DNA from: Ficedula albicollis
Lineage: Eukaryota > Chordata > Aves > Passeriformes > Muscicapidae
Length of the DNA: 64,000 nucleotides
Direction of reading: 5' to 3'
Assembly: GCF_000247815.1 (NCBI RefSeq)
Contig: NC_021686.1
Location: 9,190,719-9,254,718 of the forward strand
This document shows, piece after piece, positions 27,966 through 42,536 of the stretch. Within the stretch, counting starts at the first letter, position 1. The number at the start of each line of letters is the position of its first letter. The notes below the pieces were generated by a model, which was not told the origin of the DNA, did no database searches, and saw nothing but the letters and a program-made list of their open reading frames with translations. Both the position numbers and the translations under genes were made by a program.

Positions 27966-30584
27966 CAGCAAAACTCCATATTTCTTGTGGCTCCTTCAGG
28001 TGCCAAAATCCCCAATTAGGTCACCTGGAGCCTTCTCTCCTCCAGGCTATAACAAGGACAGATAATTTTGGGATGCATCCCTTAAAAAAGAACAGGAAAA
28101 AATCAGAGAATTGCCAGAAAAGCAGCGAGCTCAGGCACAGGAGCTGAGTGAGGTGCAGCTGGAATTTTCCTTTGAAATCCTGACACTTATCTGCTTGCAG
28201 CAACAGCAAATATGTACCTTGGCTCCCTCCAGCTTCCCAGGATGGCTGGGGAGAGCTTGGCTTAACACTGTGGTTTCACCCAGCCTGGGGATGGAAAAAA
28301 AGCCCATGAGAAAATCACTTAGCTGGGCTTAAAGTAAACAAATAAATCCCATTTCTTGAGGAGTTTCAGGGATGCAGTGAGGGGGTGGCCAGAAATATTT
28401 GGCTAGGTAGCAATTGCCCCCGAAATCAGGACTGAGAACATGAGCCTGGGACACCCCAGGGATGGAATTTTTCAGGAATTATTTCAGGAAATTGAGGCAG
28501 CCCACACAAGGCTCAACAGGAAGCAGAAAAACACAAAAAAGATTTCGGCTCCCAGGAAATTCCTGTCAGCAAACAAACGCTGGGGACAGCAGGGAAAGGG
28601 GCAGCTCCATTCCTGAGCTCCCTGGGGGTTTGGGGCTCCCACTTTGTGCTCTTTTCCTTCAGGTTTGGCACATTGGATCTTTGGATTTAACCCCAAAGTC
28701 AGGAGTTCAGGTGATGCAGCAAAACCCCATAATTCCCTCCCAACCCTGATTTTTAATGATGCTCGGTCATTAACGAGCTCCTGCTCCCATTTAAAGGGAG
28801 GAGAGGAAGGGAAATGCAGAAAATCTGATTGCTAAGATGTTCTCACATGCACAAACTCACACAATTCCTGTTCCCACTGGAGTCTAAATTTGTATTTATC
28901 TCTCAACTCTGATACATTTCCTTCCCAATTCAAAGATGGCAAGGCAAAAAGAACTGCATCAATTCCAAAAATCCTGACTTTCCTTTTTGTTGATCCAGAA
29001 ATCTGCTCGACCCCACAAATAATACCAAGGAAATAACATTTTTGGCCAAAGAACTTCAAGGAGAAATGCACAGCCAGCTCCATTCATGGAGTTTGTTCCC
29101 TGCTCTGGGCAGATCAAGGAGTCTGGGTTTAGAGGAAGATCAAACTTGACCTCTGGCTCTCACTTCCACCAGTTCTGATGCACAGAGGGAACACAGAAAA
29201 TGCTATAAACCTCAAAACAGAGACTTGTGAAGAATCCCAGAGAATTCCAAAAGGGGCTCTGCCAGCATAAATACAATTAAATAATATTGAACCTTCAGTA
29301 GCATCGAGCTGTCAAATAAATATCCCTAAGAGGACAACTTAAAAGAAGGGAAAAAACCAATCCCACACCATTCCTTCCTCCTGCAGGAAAAAAGGGATAA
29401 GAATAGATAAGAAAACAGAACAAATGTCCTGGAAAAAAAGCCTTAATTTTATTGCTCAAACCAATGGATTTTTAATCCATGGCCAAGAGATAGGAATGGG
29501 CAGGGAAACTGAATTTTTTTTCCATTTCCAATGCAATGCTGGGGCTGGGATCCTGCAGGGAGATGGAGAAGGTGCTCCAGACCAAGAGCTTTTTCAATGA
29601 TTAAAAAAGATCAAAAAAATCAAGGCTATTTCACCTGACCCAAACTTCTCAGCTCATCAAACATTCCTGGTGGAAAGCAACCAAAATCCACCCAAACTTC
29701 CCCACCCCAGATCAAGTAAAAGGATGGAGAATATCCCAAGGGTTGGATTCCTCAAAAAGGGTCTGACCTTTCTCAGAGCTCCCCAGCTGCCCTGAGATGT
29801 CCAATGCCAAGATCTCCACCCTTTAATTAATAATATAAATTAATAATTCTACCACAGAGGAACATCCACCAGGACTCATCACCCCCAGGAAAAATGGAGC
29901 TTCCAAACTCCATAGGAAGAGCTGGAATCATCCTCACAAATCCCTGCCAGAAAACTTTTATGGGATGGAGATCAGGGCAGGAAAAGGGCAGGGAATGGGA
30001 AGGAGGCACAGATAAATCAGATGTTGGAAAAGCCAGTGGATTATGGAAAAGAAAAACTCCAGCAGTTCCTTGGATGCCCTTTGGGTTTTTTTGTCATTAT
30101 CCAAGGGTTACTCTGCACATCAAGGTTTATTTAACTTCAGGAAAATACAAAAATAAAAATCAAAACTTCTTCCCCCGTGCCAGAGCTGAACTTGGGATGG
30201 GAGCAAGCCTTGAAGGCAGCTCTGCCCAGCTCCCCTCCTCCCTCCATGCAGAGCCTGGAGACAGCACAGGGAGTTCAGAGAGCTGAGAAATCTCAGCCTG
30301 TGGGAGCCAGCACTGCTCCATTGTTTTCACTGGAGCCTCCCCAGCTTGTCTTTCTCACTAAAAATCAGGAGGAAAACTTCCTATCTCTGCTTTTAGGTGG
30401 GTTCTGGGCTCACCAAACATCCCCCAGAGCTGATTGTTTCCAGGGGAAGCCAAGCAGGGGGGTTTCCCCAGAGGCTGGGACAGCTGGCAAATTCTGCAGG
30501 GACAAAAAAGTGCCAAGGGTGCTTGGCATCTCAAGATCCTTCAAGCACAAAGGCTTTAAAATCCAGCAGAATTCCATAAATCAG

Positions 30585-30692
30585 GTGGAGACCAGGTTGG
30601 AGAGGGCTTGGAGCAAGCTGGGTGTCCCTGCCCATGGAACAAGATGAGCTTTGAGGTCCCTTCCAACCCAAACCATTCCATGATTCCATAAA
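30585..30692 (+). mobile_element. CR1 LINE 3' fragment
   Basis: GAGACCAGGTTGGAGAGGGC to CCAACCCAAACCATTCCATG, ending ATTCCATAAA. Confidence 0.87.
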
Positions 30693-31744
30693 TTAAAGCC
30701 AATGTCCTCTGCAGCTGCTGGAACACCTGCCAAAAATCCTCCTTAAAACTTGACTGGGTTTGGTTTTCAAAAAATAGAGCAGAAGGCTGAAAAGAATCAC
30801 ACAATACAGTATTTCCAGGAGCACTTTGTGTGGGTATTGCAGGTCAGTCTTGCTGGGGAACTTTGGTTTTCCAGAGGGAAAAACTCATTTTTTGTAATGA
30901 AACGGGAACAACCAAAAGAGGGAGAAAAGCAACAACTCCCAGGATATTTGTGACCCAAACTGGTGCAGGATCAAAGCAGTCTCACATCCCTGATCTTCTT
31001 TTCCAAATCCTTCTGGGCCACAGGACCCTGCAGGTGACACACCTGCCACCCCAAATCCCAGCACAGCCTTTCCTGAAGGATGCACAGAATGAGGATTTGT
31101 ATCACTGGGGTCATTAAAATTCCCATTCCTGAAGGAGTGGGGGAATTCTTCAGCCCTTCCCAGCCACATTCCAGCTGGGGAATTCCACGGGATCTCCTTA
31201 AACCCCAAAGAAGTGGCTGCAGTGTCCAGGTCACCCCATCCCACCCTGGACATTGTCACACGAGCTGAACTTCAGCCCAAAGTGGTGGCAGCACTTCTCT
31301 GGTTTATAGTGAATTTGGAACAAGCTTTTCTTGGTTAAAAAAATCCCTTTTTTTATCACAAGCAGGGAGCAATCAGCCCGAGCTGGGATGTTTGAAAATC
31401 AAATCCTAAAAACGTGAGCTGGAGTTCAGACCCACCTCGCTGGGAAAAGGCTGCTGGAAGATTTGGGAATTTTTTAAAGAACTGAGCTGGCACTTCCCTG
31501 AACCCCAAGGGAAGTTCTTGCACAGAAGGAGAGCTGGGAACAGGCTGTGGGTTTAATGAGAGGCTTAACACAAATCCAGGCTAAGCTCAGGAGAGATAAG
31601 AGAGGCTCCTGCAAGATAAGAACAACCTTGGCTTGATAAGGAGCCCAGGGCCAGCATCAAACTCTGCAGGTGAACCTGTGAACAGGTTCAGTCTTACACA
31701 CCACGAGCAATTACAGCTAATTAAGCTAATTGCCTTTCTCCTAG

Positions 31745-31990
31745 TGTAGAATCATGAAGGGTTTGGGTTGGAAGGGCCCTTAAAGCCCATCCAGTTCCAA
31801 TCCCAACAATCTCCACTGTCCCAGGGTGCTCCAGCCTGGCCTTGGACACTCCCAGGGATCCAGGGGCAGCCACAGCTTCTCTGGGAATTCCACCCCAGCC
31901 TCTCCCCACCCTCCCAGGGAGGAATTCCTTCCCAATATTCCATACATTCCTGCCCTCTTCCCTTGATCCTGTCACCAAAATCCATATAAA
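31745..31990 (-). mobile_element. CR1 LINE 3' fragment
   Basis: AGAATCATGAAGGGTTTGGG, GGGTGCTCCAGCCTGGCCTT, CCCTCCCAGGGAGGAATTCC. Runs about 245 bp in. Confidence 0.9.
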
Positions 31991-32237
31991 ATGTGCCTTT
32001 CCCTCTTTTTCAACCCAATCCAAACTGGGAGAGAATTCCCTCAGTCACATCCAACACCAGGCACTTCCCATCTAACTGCAGGCCAGGTTTTCCCAAATTC
32101 TGGGAGACCAGGATCCAACTCTCTGCTTCGAAACCAACGCTGGAGACAATTCCAATGAATCTGGCAGGGCTGGAATCTGAGAGCCTTAACGAAGGAGATC
32201 CCACCCCTGACAGTCACCCAGCCCCATTCACCTTTTC

Positions 32238-32525
32238 TCATGGAAATCATGGAATGCCAGCAGCATAAAAGTTGGGAAAGACCTCCAGGATCATCACCAA
32301 GTCCATTTTTAGAGAAAGATCACAAAATCCCAGGATCACTGAGGCTGGGAAAGAGCTCCAGGATCCCCCAGTGCCCACCCTGTCCCCAGCCCAGAGCTCT
32401 GAGTGCCACCTCCAGGAATTCCTTGGACATTCCAGGGATGGGGACACCAAACCTCCCTGGGCAGCTCCTTCCAAACCCCACCACCTTTTTCCACAGAGAA
32501 ACTCTCCCCGAATTTCTCCCCAAGA
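32238..32525 (-). mobile_element. Two nested CR1 LINE 3' fragments
   Basis: One tail (TGGAAATCATGGAATGCCAG, AAAGACCTCCAGGATCATCA) is interrupted by a second beginning at about 32320 (AATCCCAGGATCACTGAGGC), which continues to ACTCTCCCCGAATTTCTCC. Confidence 0.82.
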
Positions 32526-33246
32526 ACAAAACCCCATGCCTGCAAAAGGCATTTTTTGTTTGTTTCCTTTTTTTTTCTCCAGGCCGGGCCAAAAGTCGCT
32601 CACAAGAGCTGTGCAGAAACAATTTGCTGAGGGAAAGGCTCTCCCAGTTTCTGCAAGGCCAGCGTTCCCATTCCACCCACTTACATTCCTGGATCAAGGG
32701 AAAATAAAATCACATCCGCAGGCCGGTCAGCAGTGCCACAGGTCGAGGTGCAGCAACATGGCAAAGGGCTGCAAGGAAAATTCCAAGCGTGCAAATCTCT
32801 TCTGGAGAAGTTCTGCACTCCTTCCAGCACCACCACTTCCTCCTTAAGGAGGATTTTATCCCTCCAGCTCATTTGCATAATTGCTGCAATCAAAGGCACT
32901 ACTTTGCAGTAATGACTTTAATGGCAGATTTTTCCTTAAACATTCTTTGCTAAATGCATCGGGGTCGGTGCATCCATGTGCCAGGAGGAGCACAGGCAGC
33001 AGGTGACACTCAGGGAATGTGGGGCTGCTTTTTGTGGTTTTGGGGGGATTTCTGCTTTATCATGCTCGAGGTGCATCCCAGAACCAAAATATTTGTCAAT
33101 TCAACAGCAGCCTGGTTGGTATATTGGGAATTTCCTGCTTTTTTTCCTCATTAATTTCGCTGTTGTCTTATTAGGAGGGAATCTGGTTCATTTCCAGGCT
33201 AAAACCAGGAAGGGAGAGTCCAAATCTCAGCCTTTGGTTTGGTTTT

Positions 33247-33330
33247 ACAGAATCTTGGCATGGTCTGGGTTGGTAGGGACCTTAGAGCCCATCCCATTCC
33301 TTGGCAGGGCCACCTTCACTGGAGGATTTT
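33247..33330 (-). mobile_element. CR1 LINE 3' tip
   Basis: ACAGAATCTTGGCATGGTCT and GGTTGGTAGGGACCTTAGAG. Confidence 0.8.
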
Positions 33331-34407
33331 CCTGAGAATTTGGAGCTCTGCCCCCTATCCCTCAAATCCATGAGATAAGAACATCTCCAAGGCTTCAGCC
33401 ACACTGTAAGGTTTATTTTGAAGACAGGCAAGAACCACTGGGCTAATTTTTAACATCAAACACAGAGGAAACAAGCTGAGGTCCAACTGGAAGCTCACAG
33501 CAGAAGCCAGCTGGGACTTCCACCCTCTGGCTGAGGCCTGTGCCCTCCAGAAAACCCAATTTCACACCAAACCCTGGCTGTTCCAGCAGTGCATCTCCAA
33601 CTCCACCGTGCTGGGATGGAAAACTCCCCCATGGGAGCATCGTGGCTTTACCTGAGCTGGTCCACACCTCACCCTGCAGAAGATTTGGGGGAACACTTCC
33701 CCTAAATTGAGGTTCCCAAACGAGCCTCAAGCCAAGGTTTCTCTGCCCTTTAATGCTGGCCTAACATTAAAAACCCAACCATGGGGCAGGGAATGAGCCC
33801 AGGCAGAAATGAAAGCAGGGGATATGAGCTCTGTGCAGCCTGGGTCTGGAAGCAGTTTAGGGAAAACCTGGAGTGGCCAAGGGCCAGCTCTGAGCTGAGC
33901 TGCTCTGGCCTAATCGTTTCCTTCAGGCAGCCTACTCCAGCTCACTAATAGGTTTTAATAAAAACTTCCAATTGGGCCAGTAAACCCCTCATTAAGCTGT
34001 TTTTAAAGCATGAATTTAAGAGGGCTGGGGGTAAAAGGTCAGGGGGAGTTTTTAATTCAGACCGGCTGGCAAAAGGTGCTGTTGTGATTGAAAACACCAG
34101 AGTTCAAGTGTCCAGGGCCACATAAACATCCGACTCTGTCACTAGACCTGCTTAAGTGACAGCTTGAAAAATAGATTTAATAAGACAGAGAGAAAAGTTT
34201 CCCACTCTTACACCAGCAATAGGAACAGCAGATCCCAACAGGAGGCAGGAGCAGGAATATTGGAGTGGGGGGATGGATGAAGAGCCAGCTGGGTGTCCCA
34301 GGGGCTCTGGGACACTCAGATCCCTGCTGGGAAGGGAGCAAAGTTCTCTGGGAATAGCACAGAGCAGGGTGTCCCCACTCACCTGCCATGGGAACTGTGT
34401 GGAGCAG

Positions 34408-34585
34408 CTCAGAATCCCACAGTGGGAAGGGGATTGGCTGGAAGGGACCTCCAGGATGCTCCAGCTCCATCCCCTGCCACGGGCACTTTTCCACTGCTCC
34501 AGGTTTATTCCAACCTTGGGTTCCTCCAGGGATGGAGCAGCCACAGTTCCTCTGCCAGGGAATTCTCCTGGGCAGCCTCCCCCAG
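34408..34585 (-). mobile_element. CR1 LINE 3' fragment
   Basis: CAGAATCCCACAGTGGGAAG, GGCTGGAAGGGACCTCCAGG, CTCCAGGGATGGAGCAGCCA. Confidence 0.75.
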
Positions 34586-35566
34586 CTTAGCTCTGAGCTC
34601 AGCCCATCCCCACCTTAAGCCAAGCTTTGGGCCTGCACCAGTGAAGTTTGACCTCAGTTGTTGCATTTTGCTCTCATTTTCCTCCTGCTGCTCTCCAGGC
34701 TGGTGCAGCTAAAGGAAAAATTCCCCCTTGCCTGGGAACACTCACAGAGCAGAAATATCTCCTCCATCTCCCCCAGAACCCCAGCTGTGCACTCCAACAT
34801 TTAATTTTATGTCAATGCACATCTAAAATTCGAGATCCCTGAAGACCTTTTAAAAGAAAATCCTCCTTGGAACAATTTGCATTGAAGCAAAGAGTGAGGA
34901 TTTAACAAGTGATGGAGAATTACAAATACTCGGCTCTCAACTTTTTATTCTACTTCTAATCAAAACACACTTCAGCTCAAATTCTGAGCTAATAGATGCA
35001 ATATCAAATTGGGGGGCATTTTGGGTAGGAACTCAGTTATTTGCTCATTTCATGTTTACAGATAATGGGGAAAAAAACCAAACTCTGGAGTTTGTTCAGG
35101 AATTGTCTTTTCTCCACACCAAAATTAACAAGGAAGTTTACTGGGAGAAAGAGGGGGGGAAACAAAAAAAAAAAAAAGAAAAAGCTTTTGCTTTTAAAAT
35201 GTGCTTCTAATTCTGGCCTGCCAGGAGAGCAGAAGCCAGGCTCTCTGGAATGATCCCTAAGGAAACATTTGCTTTGGCTCCAAGCAGGACACTCTGGAGC
35301 ATCAGGAGTCAAATGGGATCAGCTGCTCCTCCATCCTTTGTGCTTAATGATCCCATTTTAATGATCCCATTGACAGCCACGAGGGCAGCAGATGCATTCC
35401 TGCCTTTCCTGGCTGGGAACAGGGATCCTGGAACCACTGGGATAATTCAGCATCTCTCTGGACAGTGACCTCATTTTCCCTGGATTTTCACTCTGCACAG
35501 ATCCACTACAATTCCTTCCATCCTTGAAGTTTTCCTGCTTTTAACTCCCCAGTGCCACCTTTTTTT

Positions 35567-36254
<688 letters not shown>

Positions 36255-36624
36255 AAAAAAAAAAAAGGAGTCCTTGGAGGCAGAAGTGTCCCCAGGAATT
36301 CCTGCTCCAGGAGAGAGCAAAGGTGGCACCACCCCAGAGCTGGGGAGGTCTGGTCTCACTCTAAGCCAGAAGAATGAGAATTTTCAGGAAGGATAAAGCA
36401 CCAAGTTGGATTTGGGGGTTCTTTCTAATCCCAGCAGCACAGAGGGAACCTGAGCTGAGCCAGGACAGCTGGGAAGGGGCTCCAGCAGGGAGAACACGGG
36501 GAAAGGCTTTGGAACAGCAAAGCTCCAGCAGGAGATTGAGGCTGAGGAGGGAGAAGCCAGGAAAGATCTGCAGGAGCAGCCTGGTCCTAGAGCTGTGCTC
36601 CAGTGAGGGCAGGCAGCACGGCCA

Positions 36625-36886
36625 GCCACCCCAAAAAACAGCCATCCCAAAAAACAGCTATCCCAAAAAAACCAGCTATCCCAAAAAACAGCTATCCCAA
36701 AAACCAGCCATCCCAAAAAAACAGCTATCCCAAAAAACCAGCTATCCCAAAAAACAGCCATCCCAAAAAAACAGCTATCCCAAAAAGGCACCCAAAAGTC
36801 ATCCAGCCATCCCAAAAAGGCAGCCAGTCATCCCAAAAACCAAGCCATCCCAAGAAAACAGCCAAAAACAGCCAGCCCAAGAAAAC

Positions 36887-36890
<4 letters not shown>
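36625..36890 (+). repeat. Irregular minisatellite (ATCCCAAAAAACAGCT-type)
   Basis: Some fifteen imperfect units of 15 to 25 bp built on CATCCCAAAAA with CAGC. The array then turns into (ATCC)n, so the ATCC array may have grown from this repeat. Confidence 0.88.
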
Positions 36891-37075
<185 letters not shown>

Positions 37076-38160
37076 TCATTCCCAGCTCTGCATTCCCCAT
37101 TCCCAGCTCTGCATTCCCTCCATGTAAGCAGGGAATAAAAAACTGTTTTTAATCCCTCTTCCCTGCCAGGACTAAGAGCAAAGAGCAAAACCTGTGGCAA
37201 TACCAGCTGATCCCACAACTTGTTGTTATTTCCAGTTCTGGACATTTCTGGAGTTCTGTAAGAATCCCAAGGACAGCCTGGAGTTGGAATAGAGGTGACC
37301 AAAATCCATCCTGAGATGCAGCAAAAAAAAAACCAAAAAAACTCTCACATTTCCTGGAGGGGGATAGGAAACAATCAGCACTTACAAAGAACTCTCCAGG
37401 AATTTTATTTTTTTTTTAAAGGATCTTGCTTTGAAGTAGATGCTCCCAAAGAATGAAACTTCCAGAGCTCAGCAATATTTAATGTACTGCCCCAGCAATG
37501 GGTGACTCTGTTGTTGTTTCAGCTATATTATAACAAAAATATTGTGGTTTTCCTGTATTCTAACAAAAGGAACTGGAGATTTACATCTCCTTCATCTCAT
37601 TCCTAAGGAGCCCTCACGCCAAAAACGGGGCAGGGAGAGACCCCACTGCGTACAAAGGACACTTGGGATGCAAGGAAAAGCCAAAAAAATAACAACAACA
37701 ACAAAAAAAAAATAAAAATCAACGGATTTTCTTAACCCATCAGCAGCACATGCAGAGGATGAGTGACTCCAGTCCAACCCTCTGGGTTTGTGGTGTTGTG
37801 GATTAAATATTCACATTTAGCAGGGAAGAATCAGCTGGAATGTTCTGTGCATCAGGATGGAAAACTCTCAATATTTTCTTCTCCACTTGAAGAAGCTCCA
37901 CCTCAACATTCCCAGAAACCCCCAGACACACCAAATACCAGAATTCCAGAAAAACCCACTGGGAACGAGGAGACAGCTGCAGCTCCCAGGAGAAAAGGGA
38001 CCAAACCTCCCTAAAACACAGCAATGGAATTGAATAATTCTCCTTGGGGAATAACCAGCTCTGGTCTGGGACAGGCTGGGGAAACAAATCCCATTTTTAG
38101 GATCCATTTTTAGGTCCTTCTCCACCCATTCATCCCATGAGCACATTCCTGAAGGGAGAA

Positions 38161-38702
38161 ACCCCAGCCATTTAAAATTTCAATATTAAATCTCAATATT
38201 TACTTCTGCAACTTTCAAATGAACTCCAAAAATAATTCTAAAAATTCTAAAATTTATTACTAGAACTACACGTACTCCCCCACATCCTTTACACAAACAA
38301 TATTCTCTACAATAAACAAAAAACCCTTTTTTACACTGAATTTTCTACCTAAAACAAAAAAACTGCCTAAATTATATTTTTTTTCTTTTTCCTGAAACTA
38401 TTCAAATCTAAACTAAAAACCCAAACAGCCACCAAAAACTCACACCTATAACCCACCAAACCCAACCTAAACCCCAACATTTCCCGACACCAAAAAACTA
38501 AAAACAAATGAAATAAACCAAACTACAGCCCACAAAAACAACTCTTCCAAATTTATCATCTCTTCAAAACAACAAATTTTACTATTGAATATTATTCTTT
38601 TTTCTGCTAAAAAACTACTTTACCTATTGAATAAACATTTTTTTCCACTTCTCCCCCCAAAAATACTTCATCCAACCAATTAAAAAAAAAAAATCTACTT
38701 CA
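38161..38702. other. G-starved, C-containing tract
   Basis: Counting by line, about 15 of the roughly 540 plus-strand bases are G, while C remains common. The surroundings are not skewed like this. The same property continues for about 50 bp after the adapter remnant (39008-39060). There is no open frame or known repeat. Possible causes are natural strand asymmetry, heavy G-to-A change of an old element, or incorporation of base-converted reads. Confidence 0.8.
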
Positions 38703-38993
<291 letters not shown>

Positions 38994-39007
38994 CGCTCTT
39001 CCGATCT
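38994..39007 (+). other. Illumina TruSeq adapter remnant
   Basis: CGCTCTTCCGATCT is the exact 3' end of the Illumina Read 1 adapter (the Read 2 adapter has TG in place of the leading C context). Sitting between poly-G and insert-like sequence, it is library contamination built into the contig. In this orientation the adapter precedes the insert at 39008. Confidence 0.95.
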
Positions 39008-39457
39008 TTCCTAAAAAAATTTTCAAAAATTTTCTCCAAAATTTTCCCTAAACCAAAACAAATTGCCTCCCAGGAATGTCCTTCATTCCCTTCATCTCAG
39101 TTTACAGAATTTCCTTTCTTTAAGGGCATATGGGCAGAAAGAAATGCAGTAAAAGGTAATCAAGTGCTTAATTAAAAATTAAACTTAATAAAAATATCCT
39201 TAAATTAAAAAAACCCCCAAAATTAAATACGAAAAAAACCAAACCACAATTTAAACATGCAAGAGAAAGAGCAAAAGAAAAAAAAAATCACAATTTAAAT
39301 ATGCAAGAGGAAGTAAAATAAAATTTAAACGTGTCAGAGGAAAAAATAAAATTTATTTTTTAGAGGAAGAGCAAAGCTGGAACAGGGAAAAGCTACATAC
39401 CCAAAATTGCATCAATAAAATCTTACTGCAGCTTTGGGCTCAGTTTGAGTCACTTAC

Positions 39458-39468
39458 CAAAGGAATAC
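39458..39468 (-). CDS. LMF1: LMF1 11-nt microexon (YSF)
   Basis: On the minus strand GTATTCCTTTG is preceded by a pyrimidine-rich acceptor (CTTCATTTTGTTTTGCAG) and followed by the consensus donor GTAAGT. Exon 2 ends in phase 2 with TG and exon 4 opens with GA TGG, so they cannot be joined directly without a frameshift. Inserting these 11 bases gives TG-G TAT TCC TTT G-GA TGG, that is W-Y-S-F-G-W, exactly the WYSFGWES motif of vertebrate LMF1. The exon was located by predicting the required pattern and finding it once in the scanned intron. The phase, residues and both splice sites fit independently. I do not know whether mammalian LMF1 keeps the same microexon. An RNA read across it would settle the call. 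Confidence 0.9.
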
Positions 39469-40047
39469 CTGCAAAACAAAATGAAGAAAAAGCAAAAGAA
39501 TTCAAATTGGGGTTGATAAATTCAATACATTTAATAAATTCAAGGGAATGAGGTTTATTCCTCACTTCCAATATTTGGAATTTCAAAACACTGTCAAGAG
39601 CACAGAAAATGTAACAGAAATGGGGAAATGCTGCTCTGTGGAAATGGAAAAATTCCTGAATTTTCAGGCTGCTCAGACTTCGAGGAATTGGAGAAAGTTT
39701 TAAATTAAAAAAATACATATTTAAATTTTTTAATACTGTTTATTCCCAGTACAGCTTCAATCCCACATTGGGATTTATTTGGATTTATTTATACTTATTT
39801 GTATTTGCAGCAATATTAAACCAATACTAAAAACACACCAAGTTTCAAAGATTTTTAGAAGGATTTGTAAAACTGAAAAATATCCTGAATAAATTACATT
39901 TTACACTCATCATCGATGGGTTTTTGAACTAATCAACCTCAATATTTTGGACTGTATTTAACAACAATTTCCTGCAGATTTATTTGGTGTATAAAGAAAA
40001 AAAAAGCAGGGTGATTTGTAATTTAATTAATTTAAATAAAATTTGTA

Positions 40048-40076
40048 GGGGGGGGGGGGGGGGGGGGGGGGGGGGG
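40048..40076 (+). other. 29-nt poly-G run
   Basis: A pure G run in very AT-rich sequence (ATTTGTA on the left, ATTTAGATTAATT on the right). Its length alone would be possible naturally, but the context matches the longer artefacts. Confidence 0.7.
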
Positions 40077-40361
40077 ATTTAGATTAATTAAATTCATAAA
40101 ATTTTATTCATATTAAAACAAGTTTGTAAAATGTACCAATTTTAAAATTTTTAAAAAATAAATTTGTCAAATGTATTCATTTTTAATATCTTTTTAAATT
40201 GCAAAATTCATTCATTTAATTCTTTCTGCAAAATTAATCCAAAAAAAAGAAATTTGCAACTTAATTAATTCCAATGAAAGCAGCTTTTTTATGAAGTTCT
40301 CTGATAAAGGGAACCTCACTTTGCTCATCTCCACCACGCTCCTGCTGCAGCAATTCTCATT

Positions 40362-40535
40362 TCTTTCCATTCTCATTCTATTTCTCATTCTATTTCTTTC
40401 TATTTCTCATTCTATTTCTCATTCATTTCTTTCTCATTCTATTTCTCATTCAATTTCTTTCTATTTCTCATTCTATTTCTTTCTATTTCTCCATCTGTTT
40501 CTTCCTATTTCTCCTTCTATTCTCATTTCTTGCCA
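40362..40535 (+). repeat. Pyrimidine microsatellite (TTTCTATTTCTCATTC)n
   Basis: Imperfect CT-rich repeats of 9 to 16 bp. A homopurine-homopyrimidine tract of this kind can form triplexes and often stalls sequencing, and the 408-nt poly-G starts nearby. Confidence 0.88.
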
Positions 40536-40594
40536 CAACTTAGGAAGCCCCTGAGGCTCATTTAAAAAAAACACTCCAAAAAAAAAAAAAAAAA

Positions 40595-41003
<409 letters not shown>

Positions 41004-41981
41004 AGCACATGAAGTTTTCTGACGTGTGTCTGGTGCTGATTGCATCAATCCAGGCTCCTCATGTGATGACAACCACACTTTTTTTTTTATTTATTTATTC
41101 TGGATTTATTTTTCTGAAGAGACAAAGCCAAGGCAACCAAACCAAAAGGGCCACTCAGAATCCATAAAACCAGCAGGAATTCTTCATTTTTTTAATAGGT
41201 ACAAGCAGGGCAGGTACCCAATTCCCACAGATTTCACCAATTTTCATTTCAAGGTGTCTCTAATGAGTTCACAGAATTATTTATTAAAAAATGAGGTTTC
41301 TCCCACATTTTGGTGTTTGAAACGTTCCCATCAGATAATAAGGAAAAATGTGGATTTGATTTTTGATCTGCACACTGTCAAATTCTGCTGATTCAAAGTA
41401 AATTCCACTTGGATTGCCTAAATCTCATTTAAAAATGATCTCATGGCTGATTTCTGCAGGGAGAGACAACATTTTACATTTTCAGCCCTGACTCGTCAGG
41501 GGAGGAAAATCCACTTAGCCTGGATCAGCTGGGAATCATAAACATCATTTAATATTTGAGTTAAATTGTTTTCACCACCCAGTCCTGATGATTAATTCTG
41601 GCTTCTGTAGATTCCTGGAAAGTAAAAACTGAGAGCAAAACCTGCCTTGAACTTCATTATTCCCAAGGAAAACACTTCTTGCTCTCAGGGGTTTTGAGGA
41701 CACAGCTCTGAAAAACCTTCCAAGGACCAGGAATTCCCAAAATGGCACAAAATGCCATTTTTTCCAGAAAATACCTTTTTTATTTTTTTTTTTTCTGCAT
41801 GCAGAGAATGTGGGATGATGGTTTTTATTTGCTCATCAGCCAGTCTTGCCCCATAAATTCCCATTTCCTTCCCACTCAGCCATCCCAGAGCTGCACAGGT
41901 TAATTAATAATTATTTAATGCAGGGGTTGTTCAGGACAGGGAGCTCTAAATGTGTAAAACATTCCCCAAAAAAATTCTGAG

Positions 41982-42125
41982 CAGAGTCCATTAATAGGAT
42001 AAACCAGACAGATTTCACCTTCACATCTATGGATGTTCTGTGGAAAATCCAGACAGAGTCCATTAATAGGATAAACCAGGCAGATTTCACTTTCACATCT
42101 ATGGATGTTCTGTGGAAAATCCAGG
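41982..42125 (+). repeat. 72-bp tandem repeat, two copies
   Basis: CAGAGTCCATTAATAGGATA through GTGGAAAATCCAGA is repeated once, with about two differences (CCAGACAGA versus CCAGGCAGA and ACCTTC versus ACTTTC). Confidence 0.93.
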
Positions 42126-42536
42126 TGAATTTGGAATAAAAATGGAATAAAACCAATCCCACCCCAGCAGTGCTCAGCATCACCAGGTCCTTGCAGCTGA
42201 ATTTCCACATTCAGGAGAATTCCCTGCTCATCTGCAGCTCCCACTGCTGCTCTCCATGGAAAATGAAGCCAGATGAAAAATTCCATCCCCATCACCAATC
42301 CCTCTCCTTCCCTGGGCTCTGTCATTTGGGAGGAAGGAAAAGTTTTTGGGGTCCAGCCACTTTTTCTATTCCTCATCAGGATTTGGTGCCCAAAAGGAGA
42401 TTTCCAGGAGGTCTCCCCAAGCTGGGAGCTGCACTGGGAGTGTTCCATCAAAAAAAAAAAAAAAAGGGGGATTTTAATTCTCCAGCTCTTTTCTCTCCAG
42501 GGAGGGATGGAAGAAGGGAAACATCTCCCCTGGGCC

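Noticed and set aside
38161..38702. A new satellite or gene in the G-poor tract
   Set aside because: No repeat period and no open frame, and it lies next to adapter contamination, so a technical cause is at least as likely. It is reported only as an anomaly.
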